From CAVPGP01 sp963718065 (GTDB lineage Bacteria > Actinomycetota > Thermoleophilia > Gaiellales > Gaiellaceae), in the NCBI GenBank assembly GCA_963718065.1, contig CAVQYE010000020.1, forward strand, positions 186,001 through 250,000: a DNA stretch of 64,000 bases. Reading direction: 5' to 3'. The position numbers were made by a program, and so were the translations under genes. Below the pieces are notes generated by a model, which had not been told where the DNA came from, made no database searches, and saw only the letters and a program-made list of their open reading frames with translations. Below, piece by piece: positions 1 through 10,016 of the stretch; the first letter of the stretch is position 1; the number at the start of each line of letters is the position of its first letter.

Positions 1-289
1 GCGATCCTGACGGGCGTTCGCGACGACGAGTCGGGGATGATCTCCGGCCTGAACTCGACCGGCCACGAGATCGGCGGGACGATCGGGATCGCCGTGTTCT
101 CGACAATTGCGGCCGGCGCCACCGGAGCGCTCGGCGGCGCAGCAGGCTGCCTCTGGGATCGCCCATGCGTTCGTGGCCGCAGGGATCCTCACGAGTGTCG
201 CGAGCCTGATTGCATTCGCGGTGCTTCCGCACGCTCGCGACTTCGTGCCGAAGCTCCGTCTCAACCCGCTCGCGATCCCGGTCCACTGA
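1..289 (+). CDS. C-terminal end of a DHA2-type MFS drug exporter (partial, frameshifted)
   Basis: The gene enters from the left edge. The first frame reads a major-facilitator end segment, including GLNSTGHEIGGTIGIAVFST, typical of the last helices of 14-helix DHA2 drug/proton antiporters. The hydrophobic reading then continues one frame over (IAHAFVAAGILTSV) to a TGA at 287-289. One extra base near 125-150 separates the halves. The TetR gene starts one base after the stop, so this is probably a regulator-controlled efflux pair. Substrate unknown. Confidence 0.75.
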
Positions 290-290
290 A

Positions 291-893
291 ATGACGAAGC
301 AGACGACACCCGCCACGACGCAGAGGCGCCGCCGCGCAGACGCCGACCGGAGCGTCGCGGCGATCCTCGCCGCAGCCCTCGACGCGTTGGCGGGCGATCC
401 CGATGTGAGCATGGCCGAGATCGCTCGCCGGGCGGGTGTCGTGCGCGCCACGATCTACGTCCACTTCCCGACGCGTGAATCGCTGCTCGACGCTGTGATG
501 GAGCACGCAGTCGCGGAGGTCGCCCAGGCAATGGCCGACGCGGATCCGGAGCGCGGTGATCCGGAAGAGGGGCTCGAGCGAGTCCTCCGCGCCACCTGGA
601 AGGAGCTCGGCCGGTTCCATGCCTTGCTTGCGATCAACACGAGCCGGCTCTCGGTCGAGGAGCTCCGGCGCCGCCACCTGCCGATGACCACGCTGCTCGA
701 GCCTCTGATCAAACGTGGTCAGAAGCAGGGCGTCTTTCGGAGCGATCTCCCGGTCTCGTGGCATGTTGCGGTGATCCGCGCGATCGTCCATACCGCGAGC
801 GCCGAGCTGCGGAGCGGCCGTATCTCCGAGGCCGAGGTGGAGCCCGTCATGCTCACGACCGTGTTCGGGGCGATCGCCGAGCAGAAGGGCTGA
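291..893 (+). CDS. TetR/AcrR family transcriptional regulator
   Basis: This 200-residue protein has the TetR layout: an N-terminal helix-turn-helix (MAEIARRAGVVRATIYVHFP, residues about 43-62) followed by a helical ligand-binding domain. The family represses neighbouring genes until a small ligand binds. The ATG at 291 is chosen because upstream in-frame sequence overlaps the exporter and is low-complexity Arg/Ser. The exporter stop lies one base before the ATG, implying one transcript and probable control of that exporter. The ligand cannot be inferred. Confidence 0.88.
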   Translation: MTKQTTPATTQRRRRADADRSVAAILAAALDALAGDPDVSMAEIARRAGVVRATIYVHFPTRESLLDAVMEHAVAEVAQAMADADPERGDPEEGLERVLRATWKELGRFHALLAINTSRLSVEELRRRHLPMTTLLEPLIKRGQKQGVFRSDLPVSWHVAVIRAIVHTASAELRSGRISEAEVEPVMLTTVFGAIAEQKG

Positions 894-969
894 GCCGCCT
901 CAGGTCTCCGCGATGAGTTTCCGCGGCCGCCGCCGTCTAAGGGATAACCGCGACGAGCAGGAGGCTCCG

Positions 970-1371
970 ATGTCCAGGGTGCAGTCCAAGTTGAATCTCA
1001 AACAGGTCGGCCGTGTCTGTGTCACCGTCGCCGACACCGACCGCGCGCTCGAGTTCTACGTCGAGACGCTCGGCTTCGAGAAGGTCGTCGACGTCCCGAT
1101 GGGCGACGCGGGACGCTGGGTCGAGGTGGCGCTGCCGGGTGCCGCGACGACGATCGCGCTGGCGCCGCCGCCGCAGGGAACCGAGGCAGGAGGAACCCAG
1201 ACGGGTATCTGCCTCGACACCGCGGACGTCGACGCAGATCACGCGACGCTGAAGGCTGCGGGCGCCGACGTCGACGACGAGGTCGCGCGGTGGGGCGGGC
1301 CGGTGCCGCCGATGTTCTGGCTCCGCGACCCTGACGGCAACTCGCTGATCGTCGTTCAGCCCTCCGAGTAA
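970..1371 (+). CDS. VOC family (glyoxalase/bleomycin resistance fold) protein
   Basis: This is a 133-residue protein with a single vicinal-oxygen-chelate pattern: VCVTVADTDRALEFYVETLG near the N-terminus and a closing FWLRDPDGNSLIVVQ strand. The fold binds a metal and a small substrate, or sequesters drugs, usually as a dimer. The start ATG at 970 has AGGAGG five bases upstream (959-964); the in-frame ATG at 913 lacks this. The substrate is not predictable. It stands alone downstream of tetR. Confidence 0.85.
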   Translation: MSRVQSKLNLKQVGRVCVTVADTDRALEFYVETLGFEKVVDVPMGDAGRWVEVALPGAATTIALAPPPQGTEAGGTQTGICLDTADVDADHATLKAAGADVDDEVARWGGPVPPMFWLRDPDGNSLIVVQPSE

Positions 1372-1505
1372 CAGCAGCGAAGAAGAGGCGACCGGCCGGG
1401 CACGCGGCCGGTCGCGGCGCGGAAGATCGACGCTGCTTCGCCCGTCTCTTGAGTGACGGCTTGGATTCTCCGGCCGATCCGAACAGGGAGCGAGAGGAGA
1501 CAGTG

Positions 1506-1826
1506 ATGAACCGCAGGATCAGCCCGATCTTTCCCTTCGGCCGCGTGCGGGTCGTGGCCGTCGCGCTCACGGCCGGGGTGGCGCTCGCGTTCTCCGCTTC
1601 GGCGTCGGCCGAGCCCAAGCAGCCGGTCGATCCAGGCGTGCGCTGCGCTGCCAAGGTCGGTCCGGGGGAGTACGAGTTCTATCTCCCCGGAGAGAGGGCG
1701 ACCGACGTGAACGGGAACAAGTGGGTGTGCGGCCCGGATGGTCAGTGGTTCAGGGATTACTCCGCGCTCCGGGTGTTCCGGTACGCGGTGACCCAGGTCG
1801 TCGCTGCGCGCGTTCTCGGCCCCTAG
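1506..1826 (+). CDS. Small secreted protein of unknown function
   Basis: The 106-residue product starts with a clear Sec signal peptide: basic MNRR, a hydrophobic run rich in Val and Ala, and a probable cleavage site after ASASA near residue 35. The mature part has two Cys residues (VRCAAK and WVCGPD) that could form a disulfide, and a short C-terminal hydrophobic stretch. The ATG at 1506 follows a GAGAGGAG ribosome-binding site; the upstream ATG at 1449 would put a polar leader in front of the signal peptide. No family recognised. Confidence 0.65.
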   Translation: MNRRISPIFPFGRVRVVAVALTAGVALAFSASASAEPKQPVDPGVRCAAKVGPGEYEFYLPGERATDVNGNKWVCGPDGQWFRDYSALRVFRYAVTQVVAARVLGP

Positions 1827-1838
1827 TCGCCACGCACC

Positions 1839-2526
1839 TTAGCGACGGCGCGCGACGAAGACGTACTCGCGGCTCTCGTCGTCGAACGGTTCGCCGCTGA
1901 AGCCGCCGTGCAGTGACTCGACCTCCAGGCCGGCCACGTCGACGAGCCCGAGCCACTCGTTCTTCGTCGCCCACCAGAGCGAGCTCGTCCCGCCGTCGTC
2001 CAACACGATGTCGATGCGGTTGTCGGCGACGCCGTAGCGGATCGTGTGCGGGACGGGCTCGTCCTGGCGCAGGCCGTCCAGCCGCGCCGCGATCCGGTGG
2101 TCGAAGGCAAAGGCGTTCCAGGCGAAGCGCCCGCCGGGCCGGAGCGACGCGGCCACCCGTTCGAACATGAGGCGTCGGTCGGCCCAGGTCGGCAGGTGCA
2201 GCAGCGCCCGGAAGGGGCAATAGATCAGCGCGGCCGGCTCGTCGAGCTCGAGTCGCCGCATGTCGCCCTCACGCAGGTCGAGCGTCACACCCGCCTCGGC
2301 GGCGCGCTGCGCGTGCCTGCGCGAGCATCGAAGGCGAGGAGTCGATGCCGATCACGGGCCGCCCGGTCGCCTGCGCCACCGGTATCGCGACGCGGCCGTT
2401 GCCGATCGCAAGCTCGACGAGCGGCCCGTCCGCCTCGCGGGCGAGCTGGACGTAGAACGCGACGTCCTCCGTCATCGCAGCCGACCATTCCTCGTAGTGA
2501 AGAGAGAAGGCCTCGTCCCAGCTCAT
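1839..2526 (-). CDS. Class I SAM-dependent methyltransferase (frameshifted)
   Basis: Two overlapping reverse-strand frames together give a 228-residue class I methyltransferase. The N-terminal half carries motif I as VELAIGNGRVAIPVAQ and an acidic GIDSSPSML motif II. The C-terminal half has YCPFRALLHLPTW and SLRPGGRFAWNAF, the usual post-motif II/III region. One extra base near 2300-2320 breaks the frame. The family transfers a methyl group from S-adenosylmethionine to a small molecule; the acceptor is unknown. It converges with the small secreted-protein gene. Confidence 0.75.
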
Positions 2527-2783
2527 GCCGCGATGCTACGCACTGTCCGGCGATGCGGCCCGGCGGCTCGACCACCCCATTTGCGTCAAGGACAGAGGCG
2601 CATGCTGTCGCCAGCATGGACAGGCTGCCGTCCCCGGCAACGTCGAAGTCCCTCGTTCGACGGCCGGGGCGTTGTCTCGGGGGAGGGCACCCCACTCCCG
2701 CCCTCCCTCGAGGCTGCAGCTTCCGCGCTCGAGGCATCGCCGCTCTAACAAGGGCGGTGCCTCGTCGTCGGTACCCCCAGCCA

Positions 2784-3867
2784 ATGCCTGCCGCCCGCGA
2801 CTCCGTACCGACGTTGTCGGCCGTCCCGTTCGAGCGCGGGCTCTGGGAGTGGTCCGCGGGCACGCAGACGCCGACGGAGCACCTCGGTCGCGAATGCCTC
2901 TTCGTCGACGCGGTCGACGCGACCGTGCTCGGCACGGTCAACGGCGTCGAGCTCGCCGACGGTGTCATCGAGGCCGAGCTGGCGCTCGGTCGCGAGCGGG
3001 GCTTCTACGGCGTCATCTGGCGTGGGCGGGACGAGGAGAACTACGAGTCGTTCTTCGTGCGCCCGCATCAGGTCGGCAATCCCGATGCCATCCAGTACAC
3101 CCCCGTCTTCAACGACATCTCGGCCTGGCAGCTCTACCACGGCCCCGGCTACTGGGCGCCGATCGCGTTCCCGATCGACGAGTGGTTCCGCATCCGCGTC
3201 GTCTTCGCCGGCGATCGCGCCGAGGTCTACGTCGGTGACCTCTCCGAGCCGGCACTCGCGATCCGCGAGCTGAAGCGGCCGGCCGAGCCCGGCCGCGTCG
3301 GCGTGATGGCCGGCGGCCCGGGCATCCATGTCTCCGGCTTCGCCTACGGCCCGGACGCGGTGCTCCGAAGCGATGCATTGCCGGCGGAGCACAGGGCTGC
3401 CGGAGTCGTGCCGGCATGGTCGGTCTCGGATGCCTTCCCGGAGTCGGCGATCGACGGCTCTCCGACCCTCGCCGCGGAGCTTCTCGACGGGCGGAGCTGG
3501 ACGCCCCTGGCGAGCGAGCCGACCGGGGTCGTCGACCTCGCCCGTGTGAACGGGATCCGGGACGGCAGGAACACCGTCTTCGCCCACGCGACGATTCAGC
3601 TCGGAGCAGGCGCAGTCGAAACGGATGGAGCTCGGCTTCAGCGACCGGGCGGTCGTCTACCTGAACGGGCAGGCGCTGTATCGCGGCGACGACACCTACC
3701 GCTCGCGCGACTACCGGTTCCTGGGCAGCATCGGCTACTGGGACGCGCTGTACCTGCCGCTCACGCGCGGCGAGAACGAGCTCGTCGTCGCCGTCTCGGA
3801 GGACTTCGGCGGCTGGGGCGTCCAGGCGCGGTTCCCGGAGCCCGACGGCATCTCGTTCCACGGATGA
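2784..3867 (+). CDS. Lectin-like beta-sandwich protein of unknown function (frameshifted)
   Basis: The corrected product is about 360 residues without an obvious signal peptide. Residues about 10-190 resemble a laminin-G/concanavalin A-like or DUF1080-like sandwich: GFYGVIWRGRDEENYESFFV, a WFRIRVVF strand and GRVGVMAGGPGIHVSGF. The C-terminal 80 residues (AVVYLNGQALYRGD, NELVVAVSEDFGGW) resemble the carbohydrate-binding jelly-roll domain of glycosidases. One extra base near 3600-3613 separates the parts. A carbohydrate-binding role is inferred from fold resemblance only; no catalytic residues were seen. Confidence 0.6.
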
Positions 3868-3934
3868 ACCCTCGCAGGCAGTCCGAACCGCCTGACGCAG
3901 CGGATCGGACGTGCCCTCGTATGTCTCCTTGCCC

Positions 3935-4024
3935 CTAGGTCCTGAGGAGGATCCTCGCGAAACTGAGGATCACCAACAGTGCCAGGGCGGCGGTGACTGC
4001 CGCAGCGGGCTCGATTCCATACAT
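3935..4024 (-). CDS. Candidate 29-residue single-helix membrane peptide
   Basis: An ATG at 4024 on the reverse strand opens 29 codons ending in TAG at 3935. After a six-residue N-terminus the product is almost entirely hydrophobic (AVTAALALLVILSFARILL) and ends with a basic RT, as expected of one membrane-spanning helix. GAGG lies a few bases upstream. It sits alone between convergent genes. KdpF has this size, but no kdp genes are present. Coding status rests on composition and the ribosome-binding site only. Confidence 0.35.
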   Translation of the reverse strand: MYGIEPAAAVTAALALLVILSFARILLRT

Positions 4025-4240
4025 GTGAACCTCGCGTGGTAGTCGGGGACAGTGGCCACACTAAGAGCGAAAACGCACGAATGCGCAAGCACCCTCTGAG
4101 CGGAGGGGGCAGGAACGTCCGGCCGGTACCCGAAGATGCCCCGTACACCCACGGTTGAAAGCACTCTTACGGGCGACGCCGGGATTAGGTGCTGACTGGC
4201 CCGCCGACCGGGGTACAGGAGTCGAACGCGCATGTATTGC

Positions 4241-4278
4241 GAGCCGCCGCCGGCAACGGGCGGCGGCTCGTTCTTCTT
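4241..4278. terminator. GC-rich hairpin between convergent genes
   Basis: An 11-bp perfect inverted repeat, GAGCCGCCGCC at 4241-4251 with its complement at 4259-4269, encloses a 7-base loop. TTCTTCTT follows on the plus strand, and the reverse gene ending at 4277 abuts it. It probably terminates plus-strand transcription and may also serve the reverse gene. Nothing else is evident in the 3868-4276 gap apart from the 29-residue ORF. Confidence 0.6.
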
Positions 4279-5195
4279 AAGGGTGGATGGCAGCCGGATC
4301 GACGACCTCGAAGTCGGACCCGTGCACCTGCTGCAGCGTGTGCAGCTGGTCGTTCGACCACCGCTTGTCGGGCGCGCCGGTCACGTACCAGCTCGAGCCG
4401 TTGTCGGCGAGGATCAGGCCGTAACGCTTCCACGCCTCGAGCAGCACCCGCGCCTGGCGGGGGTAGCGGCTCGTGTCGAAGCTCTTCTTCAGGCGGACGT
4501 GCAGGCCCATCGGCGGCAGGCTGGGATCGGTGCTGCTCGACGCGGAGTGGCGCGCGGGCCAGACATAGGCGCTGCGCGTCCGGTCGGCCGTGAAGCGCAT
4601 CGCGTGCGTGACCGAGCCGCGGGCGACCTCGTCGTAGCGCGCGAGGCCGGGGAGGATCGGCAGGCCGGCGGCGTCGGACGACGTCCACGTCGCGGGTCGC
4701 AGCTTGTTCGAGCGCAGGTTCCAGATCGCTCCCGACCAGGCGTGCCAGCCGGCGCCCCGCCGCTCGAGGCCGCCCAGCTCATAGAGCTTGCAGGTCGACT
4801 TGTCGACGATCAGCGCGTGGTGATCCGACCCCGACTCGATGGGGACGCCCTTCGGGATCGGATACGGGCCCTTGTCGGATTCGTCGGCGTAGTCGAAGCT
4901 GACGCGCGTCTTCGGCGTCTTGCCCGGCACGACGACGATAGGGGATGCCGATCTTGCCGCCGTCCCAGAGCCCGGAGCCGAAGTCGGCGTGCACGTACGT
5001 GTCGAGACCGATCGAGCGGATCAGCGTGTCGGAGTTCGGCGCAACCGGCAGCGAGTCGACCCGCTGGTTCCACGGATTCGAGGCCGGGAAGAGCGGACAG
5101 GCGGGCGCACCGGCGAGGTGCGGCGGCGAGGACGAAGCGGCGAGAGCGGTGGCGGCGAAGAGCGCGGCCAGCCCGGCGGCGAGGGCGTAGCGCAT
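4277..5195 (-). CDS. Secreted protein of unknown function (frameshifted)
   Basis: The corrected product is 305 residues with a signal peptide (MRYALAAGLAALFAATALAA). The mature protein starts with CPLFPASNPWNQRVDSLPV and continues through GIPYVVVPGK, SDHHALIVD, KLYELGG and NGSSWYVTGAPDKRW. Conserved-looking Asn-Pro-Trp-Asn and Trp/His residues suggest an extracellular enzyme or binding protein, but no known catalytic motif is recognised. One extra C after TAT near 4937 splits the frame. It lies 9 bases after pdxH, probably on the same transcript. Confidence 0.6.
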
Positions 5196-5204
5196 CGATA
5201 CAGG

Positions 5205-5748
5205 TTACGGCTGCAGCCGCTCGACCCGCCATCCCCCATCCGAGCGCGTCCATCGTTCGCGGTCGTGCAGGCGGTCGTCGCGGTGCTCCCAGAACTCGTA
5301 GACCTCCGGCACGAGCAGATACCCGCCCCAGGTCGCCGGCCGCGGCGGCTCCTCGCGGCTGCGCGGCGACCGCCGCCTCCAGCTCCTCGCGCGAGCCGAT
5401 CGGCCGGCTCTGCCGCGAAGCCGCGGCACTTCGCCGCGAGCCCGGCGGACGGGTCGCCCAGTACGCATCCGACTCCGCGGCCGGCAGGCGCTCGACCGCG
5501 CCCTCGACCCGCACCTGCCGCCCGTCCCCCTGGATCAGCAGTGCGGCGTGCGGATTCGCCTCGAGCTCGACGCCCTTCCGGCTCTCGTAGTTCGAGAAGA
5601 AGACGAAGCCGCGCGCCGTCGCCTCCTTCAGCAGCACCATGCGCACCGAGGGCCGGCCGTCGGGAGTCGCGGTCGCGAGCGCCATCACGTCGCCGCGGAC
5701 CTGCTCCTCGGCGATCCAGTCGGAAAGGCGCTCGAGCGGCTCCATCAC
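5205..5748 (-). CDS. pdxH: Pyridoxamine 5'-phosphate oxidase (frameshifted)
   Basis: PdxH uses FMN and oxygen to convert pyridoxine or pyridoxamine 5'-phosphate into pyridoxal phosphate. The family signature is clear: RPSVRMVLLKEATARGFVFF, NYESRKGVELEANP, QVRVEGAVERL, SRQSRPI and the C-terminal WGGYLLVPE, EFWEH, RLHDR and GWRVERLQP. The corrected length, 180 residues, is somewhat short because the segment before WGGY is abbreviated. One extra base near 5355-5365 breaks the frame. It lies between an MFS gene (13 bases upstream) and the secreted protein gene. Confidence 0.87.
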
Positions 5749-5761
5749 TGTGGCGGCTCAG

Positions 5762-7035
5762 TCACTCGGCGGGCTCCGGCAAATCGTGAATCGACGGGAT
5801 CGGCGACGGCAGCAGCCAGAAGACTCCGAGCGCGGCGCCGAGCGAGGAGATCCAGAGCGTCGTCCGGATGCCGATCAACGTGGCGAGGATGCCGGCGAGG
5901 AGGGAGCCGATCGGGCGCACGCCGTAGTTGATCACGCGGTGGGCGCCGCTGACGCGGGCCCGGATCCGGTCCGGGATCAGGGCGGCGCTCAGCGAGTTGC
6001 CGTTGACGTCGAGGATCATCACGCCCAGCGCGGCGAAGAACTCGGCGATCAGGAGGAAGCGTCAGCACGAGCCAGTGCGGGCCGCCGGCGGCGGGGACGA
6101 GAACGAGCGGCAGCGGGAAGAGGACGGTCCCGAGCATCAGCGCCGGCCCGACGCCGATCCGCCGTGAGATCCAGGGCGCGACGAACGCACCGGCGACGCC
6201 GCCGAGCGCGCCGACGCCGAGGATGATGCCGAGCGCGCCCGGGCTGACGCCGAGCTCGCGCGTCGCGTAGAGCACGAACAGGGCGCTGAACATCAGGTTG
6301 AAGAAGTTCACCGTCGCAAATGCGAGCAGCGAGCCGCGGAAGATGTCGTTGCGAAAGATGAACGAGAGGCCCTCGGACAGCCGCTGTCGCTGCGTGCGCG
6401 TCGGATCGTGCGGCTCGGGCTCCGGCTCGTCCGCCGACAGCCGGGAGAGGAAGACCGCCGAGCCGATGAACGACAGCGCGTCCGCCAGGATCGCCAGCGG
6501 CGCCGTCAGCACCTGCACGAGGAACCCCGCCAGCGCAGGCCCACCGACGTAGGAGAGCGCCCGGGACTGGAAGAGCTTCGAGTTCGCCTCGACGAAGTCC
6601 CGCCGCGGCACGATCGCGACGAAGATCGTGCTCCACGACGAGGTCGAAGAAGACGGAGATCGCCCCGACCGCGAACGCGACCGCGTAGAGCTGGGGCATC
6701 GTCAGCGCGTCGAATGCGTAGGCGAGCGGGATGGAGGCGAGGACGACGGCTCGTGAAAGGTCGGCCGCGATCATCGTCTGCCGGCGATTGCCACGGCGGT
6801 CGATGAAGAGTCCCACGTGCAGCGAGAGCAGCAGGTGCGGCAGCCACGCGACGGCCGTCAGCACTCCCATCTGGAATGCGGAGGCGTTCAGCGTCAGCAC
6901 GGCGGCGAGCGGCAGCGCCAGGACCGTGACCTGGTCGCCGAAGACGGAGATCGTCTGGCCCGCCCAGAGCTTCAGGAACTCCGGCTGGCGGCGAAGGGGC
7001 GGCGGCTCTACCGCCTCCGGAGGCTCCGGCTGCAT
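5762..7035 (-). CDS. MFS efflux transporter, EntS-like (two frame breaks)
   Basis: The corrected protein is about 423 residues with the pattern of 12-helix MFS exporters related to EntS and macrolide efflux proteins. It has FLKLWAGQTISVFGDQVTVL in helix 1, a GLFIDRRGNRR loop between helices 2 and 3, and VEANSKLFQSRALSYVGGPA before helix 5. The C-terminal half contains VNGNSLSAALIPDRIRARV. Frame breaks near 6635-6650 and 6055-6065 are each one extra base. It heads the reverse-strand set with pdxH. Substrate unknown. Confidence 0.8.
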
Positions 7036-7070
7036 CCGCCGGATCCTAGAGAGAACGTCCTACAACGCTG

Positions 7071-10016
7071 CTACGACGCCCGGGCGAGCGGCGCGCTGTC
7101 GAGCACCGCGCGCACCTTGTTCGCGAGCGCCTCGGTGTTGAACGGCTTCTGGAGGAACTCGGTCCCGTGCTCGAGCACGCCGTGGTGGACGATCGCCGAG
7201 TCGGTGTAGCCAGAGATGAAGAGGACGCGCGTGCCTGGGCGCTGCGCCACGACCTCGCGTGCCGCCTCGGGGCCCGACATTCCCGGCATGATCACGTCGG
7301 AGACGACCAGCTCGATCGGGCCGGTGTGCCCGCTGGAGATGTCGATTGCCTCGCGTCCGTTGCGGGCCTCGAGCACGTCGTAGCCGAAGCTCGTGAGCAT
7401 CTCCTTCACGAGGTCGCGGACGATCTCCTCGTCCTCGATCAGCAGGATCGTCTCGGGACTGGGCTTCGCCTCTCGGAGCGCCGGCTTCGCCGCGGGCTCG
7501 GTGGGCGCGATCGCAGAAGCGACGCCCTCGGCCCGCGGCAGGTAGAGCCGGAACCGCGAGCCTTCGCCGGGTGCGCTGTCGACCCAGATGTAGCCGCCGG
7601 ACTGCTTGACGATCCCGAAGACGGTCGCCAGGCCGAGGCCCGTGTTGACGCCTTCCTTCGTCGTGAAGAACGGCTCGAAGAGCTGAGCGCGCACGGTCTC
7701 CTCGATGCCCTCGCCGTCGTCGGTGACGGACAGGAGCACGTAGGAGCCTTCGTTGCCGCGGGCGTTCTCCTCGGCCTCATCCCCGCTGAGCTCGACGTTC
7801 GACGTCTCGATCGTGACCGTGCCGCCCGTGGCGAGCGCGTCGCGCGCGTTGACGACGAGGTTCAGGATCACCTGCTCGAGCTGGCCGGGGTCGGCAAGGA
7901 CGGCGCCGAGCTCTGCCTCGAGCCGGGTCTCGAACGAGACGTCCTCGCCGATCAGGCGCACGAGCATGTTCTCCATGCCGAGGACGACGGCGTTCAGGTC
8001 GAGGAGACGAGGCTGCAGCACCTGGCGGCGGCTGAAGGCGAGCAGCTGCCGGGTCAGGTTCGTCGCCCGCTCGGCGGCGGTGCGGATCTCTTCGGCGTCG
8101 TGGCGGAGCGCGACGTCCTCCTCCGGGATGCGGCGAAGCATCAGCTCGGTGTAGCCGCCGATGGCAGTCAGCAGGTTGTTGAAGTCATGCGCGATTCCGC
8201 CCGCGAGCCGGCCGACGCTCTCCATCTTGTGGGCCTGGAGCACCTGCTGCTCGAGACGCTTCGTCTCCGTCTGGTCGAACATCACGGCCAGGTGGCGTCC
8301 GGGCAGGATGTTCATCTTCGCGGTCACGTCGACGTCGCGGCGAGCGCCGTCGCGGCGGGTGAACTCCACTTGCGCCCGGAGCTCGCCGTCGGTCTGCAGC
8401 TGCCCCCAGAAGTGCTCGGCGATCTCCGGCGAGGCCGAGATGCCCGACATCGGGTGGCCGACGATCTCCTCGCGGGTCAGCCCCGTGAGCGCGACGTAGG
8501 CGTCGTTGCAGTCGAGGATCGTGGCGTCGTCGGCGAGCACGACCTTCGCCAGCAGCGACTCGGCAAAGAGGGTCCGGAAGAGCCGCTCGTTGTCTTCGAG
8601 CGAGTCGCGTAGCGCCCGCTCGACGCTGACGTCCTGCACCTGGGTGATGTCGTAGACCGCTTCGCCGGAGTCGTTGCGAACGGCCGAGACCGAGATCCGG
8701 CACCAGACGATCGTGCCGTCCTTGCGCACGTAGCAGCGCTCGGCCGCATACGAGTCGACCGCGCCGGAGCGGAGCTTGTCCAGATCGACCAGGCGCGCGT
8801 CGCGGTCGTCGGGGTGGGTCAGCTCCGAGAACGACATTCCGAGCATCTCGTCGCGCTCGTAGACCGAGATGCTGCAGAGCACGTCGTTGGCCCGCAGGAT
8901 GCCGCCCTTGCGCGAGGTCAGCGCCATGCCGAGCGCAGACGAGTCGAAGGCGCCGCGGAAGCGTTGCTCGCTTTCGCGCAGGCTCTCCTGGTCCGCACGG
9001 CGCTGGGTGATGTCGACGAGGACTCCCTGCAGATGTAGCGGCTCGCCGGACGCGTCACGTGCGACCTCGGTCTCGTCGAACACCCAGACGATCCGGCCGT
9101 CGCGGGCGACCAGCCGGTACTCCTCGGAGAAGCGGTCGAGCCTCGTGCGGAACCGGTCGGCAGCGGCGAGAACGCGCTCCCGGTCCTGAGGGTGGATCGC
9201 GTTTTGGTAGACAGCCGGATCGCCTGTCCACTCTGCCGGCGTGTAGCCGAGGACGGTCTCGATCTGCGGGCTGACGAAGCTCGGGACGCTCAACTCGCCG
9301 AGCGGATTCACGTAGCTGATCGTCGGCAGGGTCTCGATCAGGGACCGGTGGCGCTGCTCACTGGCGTGGAGCGCCGACTCGAACCGGCTGCGCTCGCGCA
9401 GCACGCGCCGGAGGATCGGGAAGAGCGCTGCGTAGAGGAGCAGCAGCAGCGCTGCGAGGCCGGCCGAGGAGAGTGCAAAGTCGTGCCGGATCCGGGCCGC
9501 GACGGGCGCAAAGTCGCGGTAGACCTCGATCCCGCCGTCGACGCGCCCATCGTGGTCGGCGTCAACAGGGATGGTGGACTCGATGACCTTTTGACCCGAG
9601 TCGAGGTGCGAGATGTCGGAGTAGGCGCCGCCGGCGACCACCTTGCGCGCGTCGGCGACGTTCTCCGCCGGTCGCGTGCCGATCAGCGCCGGGTCGCTGG
9701 AGTACGTGACCTTCCCGGTGCGGGAGAAGACCTTCACGAGCGGGACGTCGGGAATCGTCGACGCGATGAACGAGTCCAGCCGCAGCCGCTGAGCGTCGCC
9801 GACTGGCCGCTCGAGATCCGCCCTTTCGAGCTGGTTCGTGATCACGGCTGTGACGAGCCGCGCGCGCTCGAGCGAGGTGCGCTTCGCGCGCCTGGTCGTG
9901 TTCCGCTGCACCATCACGAAGCCGAGCGCAGCCACCACGAGCAGCGCCGCGAGGGCGAAGATCGCGAAGCGGGCCATGATCCGGCGATCGCTCATGGGTT
10001 CCGGCTGCTCGCTCAA
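7071..10016 (-). CDS. Membrane hybrid histidine kinase, multi-PAS, C-terminal receiver
   Basis: This 981-residue sensor has a transmembrane helix near residues 13-35, an extracytoplasmic domain, and a second helix near 180-200. Three PAS domains follow, the first two with PAC-like ends (EYRLVARDGRIVWVFDETEV; RCYVRKDGTIVWC). The dimerisation/phosphoacceptor box is GRLAGGIAHDFNNLLTAI and the ATPase has NLVVNARDAL, DDGEGI and GLGLATV. A receiver closes the protein (LLIEDEEIVRDL, phosphoacceptor in VVSDVIMPGMSG). The TTG at 10016 overlaps the regulator stop; an ATG at 9995 is an alternative. Confidence 0.88.
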   Translation of the reverse strand: MSEQPEPMSDRRIMARFAIFALAALLVVAALGFVMVQRNTTRRAKRTSLERARLVTAVITNQLERADLERPVGDAQRLRLDSFIASTIPDVPLVKVFSRTGKVTYSSDPALIGTRPAENVADARKVVAGGAYSDISHLDSGQKVIESTIPVDADHDGRVDGGIEVYRDFAPVAARIRHDFALSSAGLAALLLLLYAALFPILRRVLRERSRFESALHASEQRHRSLIETLPTISYVNPLGELSVPSFVSPQIETVLGYTPAEWTGDPAVYQNAIHPQDRERVLAAADRFRTRLDRFSEEYRLVARDGRIVWVFDETEVARDASGEPLHLQGVLVDITQRRADQESLRESEQRFRGAFDSSALGMALTSRKGGILRANDVLCSISVYERDEMLGMSFSELTHPDDRDARLVDLDKLRSGAVDSYAAERCYVRKDGTIVWCRISVSAVRNDSGEAVYDITQVQDVSVERALRDSLEDNERLFRTLFAESLLAKVVLADDATILDCNDAYVALTGLTREEIVGHPMSGISASPEIAEHFWGQLQTDGELRAQVEFTRRDGARRDVDVTAKMNILPGRHLAVMFDQTETKRLEQQVLQAHKMESVGRLAGGIAHDFNNLLTAIGGYTELMLRRIPEEDVALRHDAEEIRTAAERATNLTRQLLAFSRRQVLQPRLLDLNAVVLGMENMLVRLIGEDVSFETRLEAELGAVLADPGQLEQVILNLVVNARDALATGGTVTIETSNVELSGDEAEENARGNEGSYVLLSVTDDGEGIEETVRAQLFEPFFTTKEGVNTGLGLATVFGIVKQSGGYIWVDSAPGEGSRFRLYLPRAEGVASAIAPTEPAAKPALREAKPSPETILLIEDEEIVRDLVKEMLTSFGYDVLEARNGREAIDISSGHTGPIELVVSDVIMPGMSGPEAAREVVAQRPGTRVLFISGYTDSAIVHHGVLEHGTEFLQKPFNTEALANKVRAVLDSAPLARAS

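Noticed and set aside
3970..4233. 87-codon reverse ORF between convergent genes
   Set aside because: Composition is not protein-like, it crosses the hairpin region, and it conflicts with the better-supported 29-codon frame.
4180..4240. tRNA or tRNA-end remnant (reverse reading GCGTTCGACTCCTGTACCCC)
   Set aside because: The T-loop-like TTCGACT is present, but the flanking bases do not form a T stem and no acceptor or anticodon arm can be drawn.
7167..8612. 481-codon open frame antisense to the hybrid kinase
   Set aside because: Low-complexity composition and complete overlap with a well-supported kinase gene; no domains seen.
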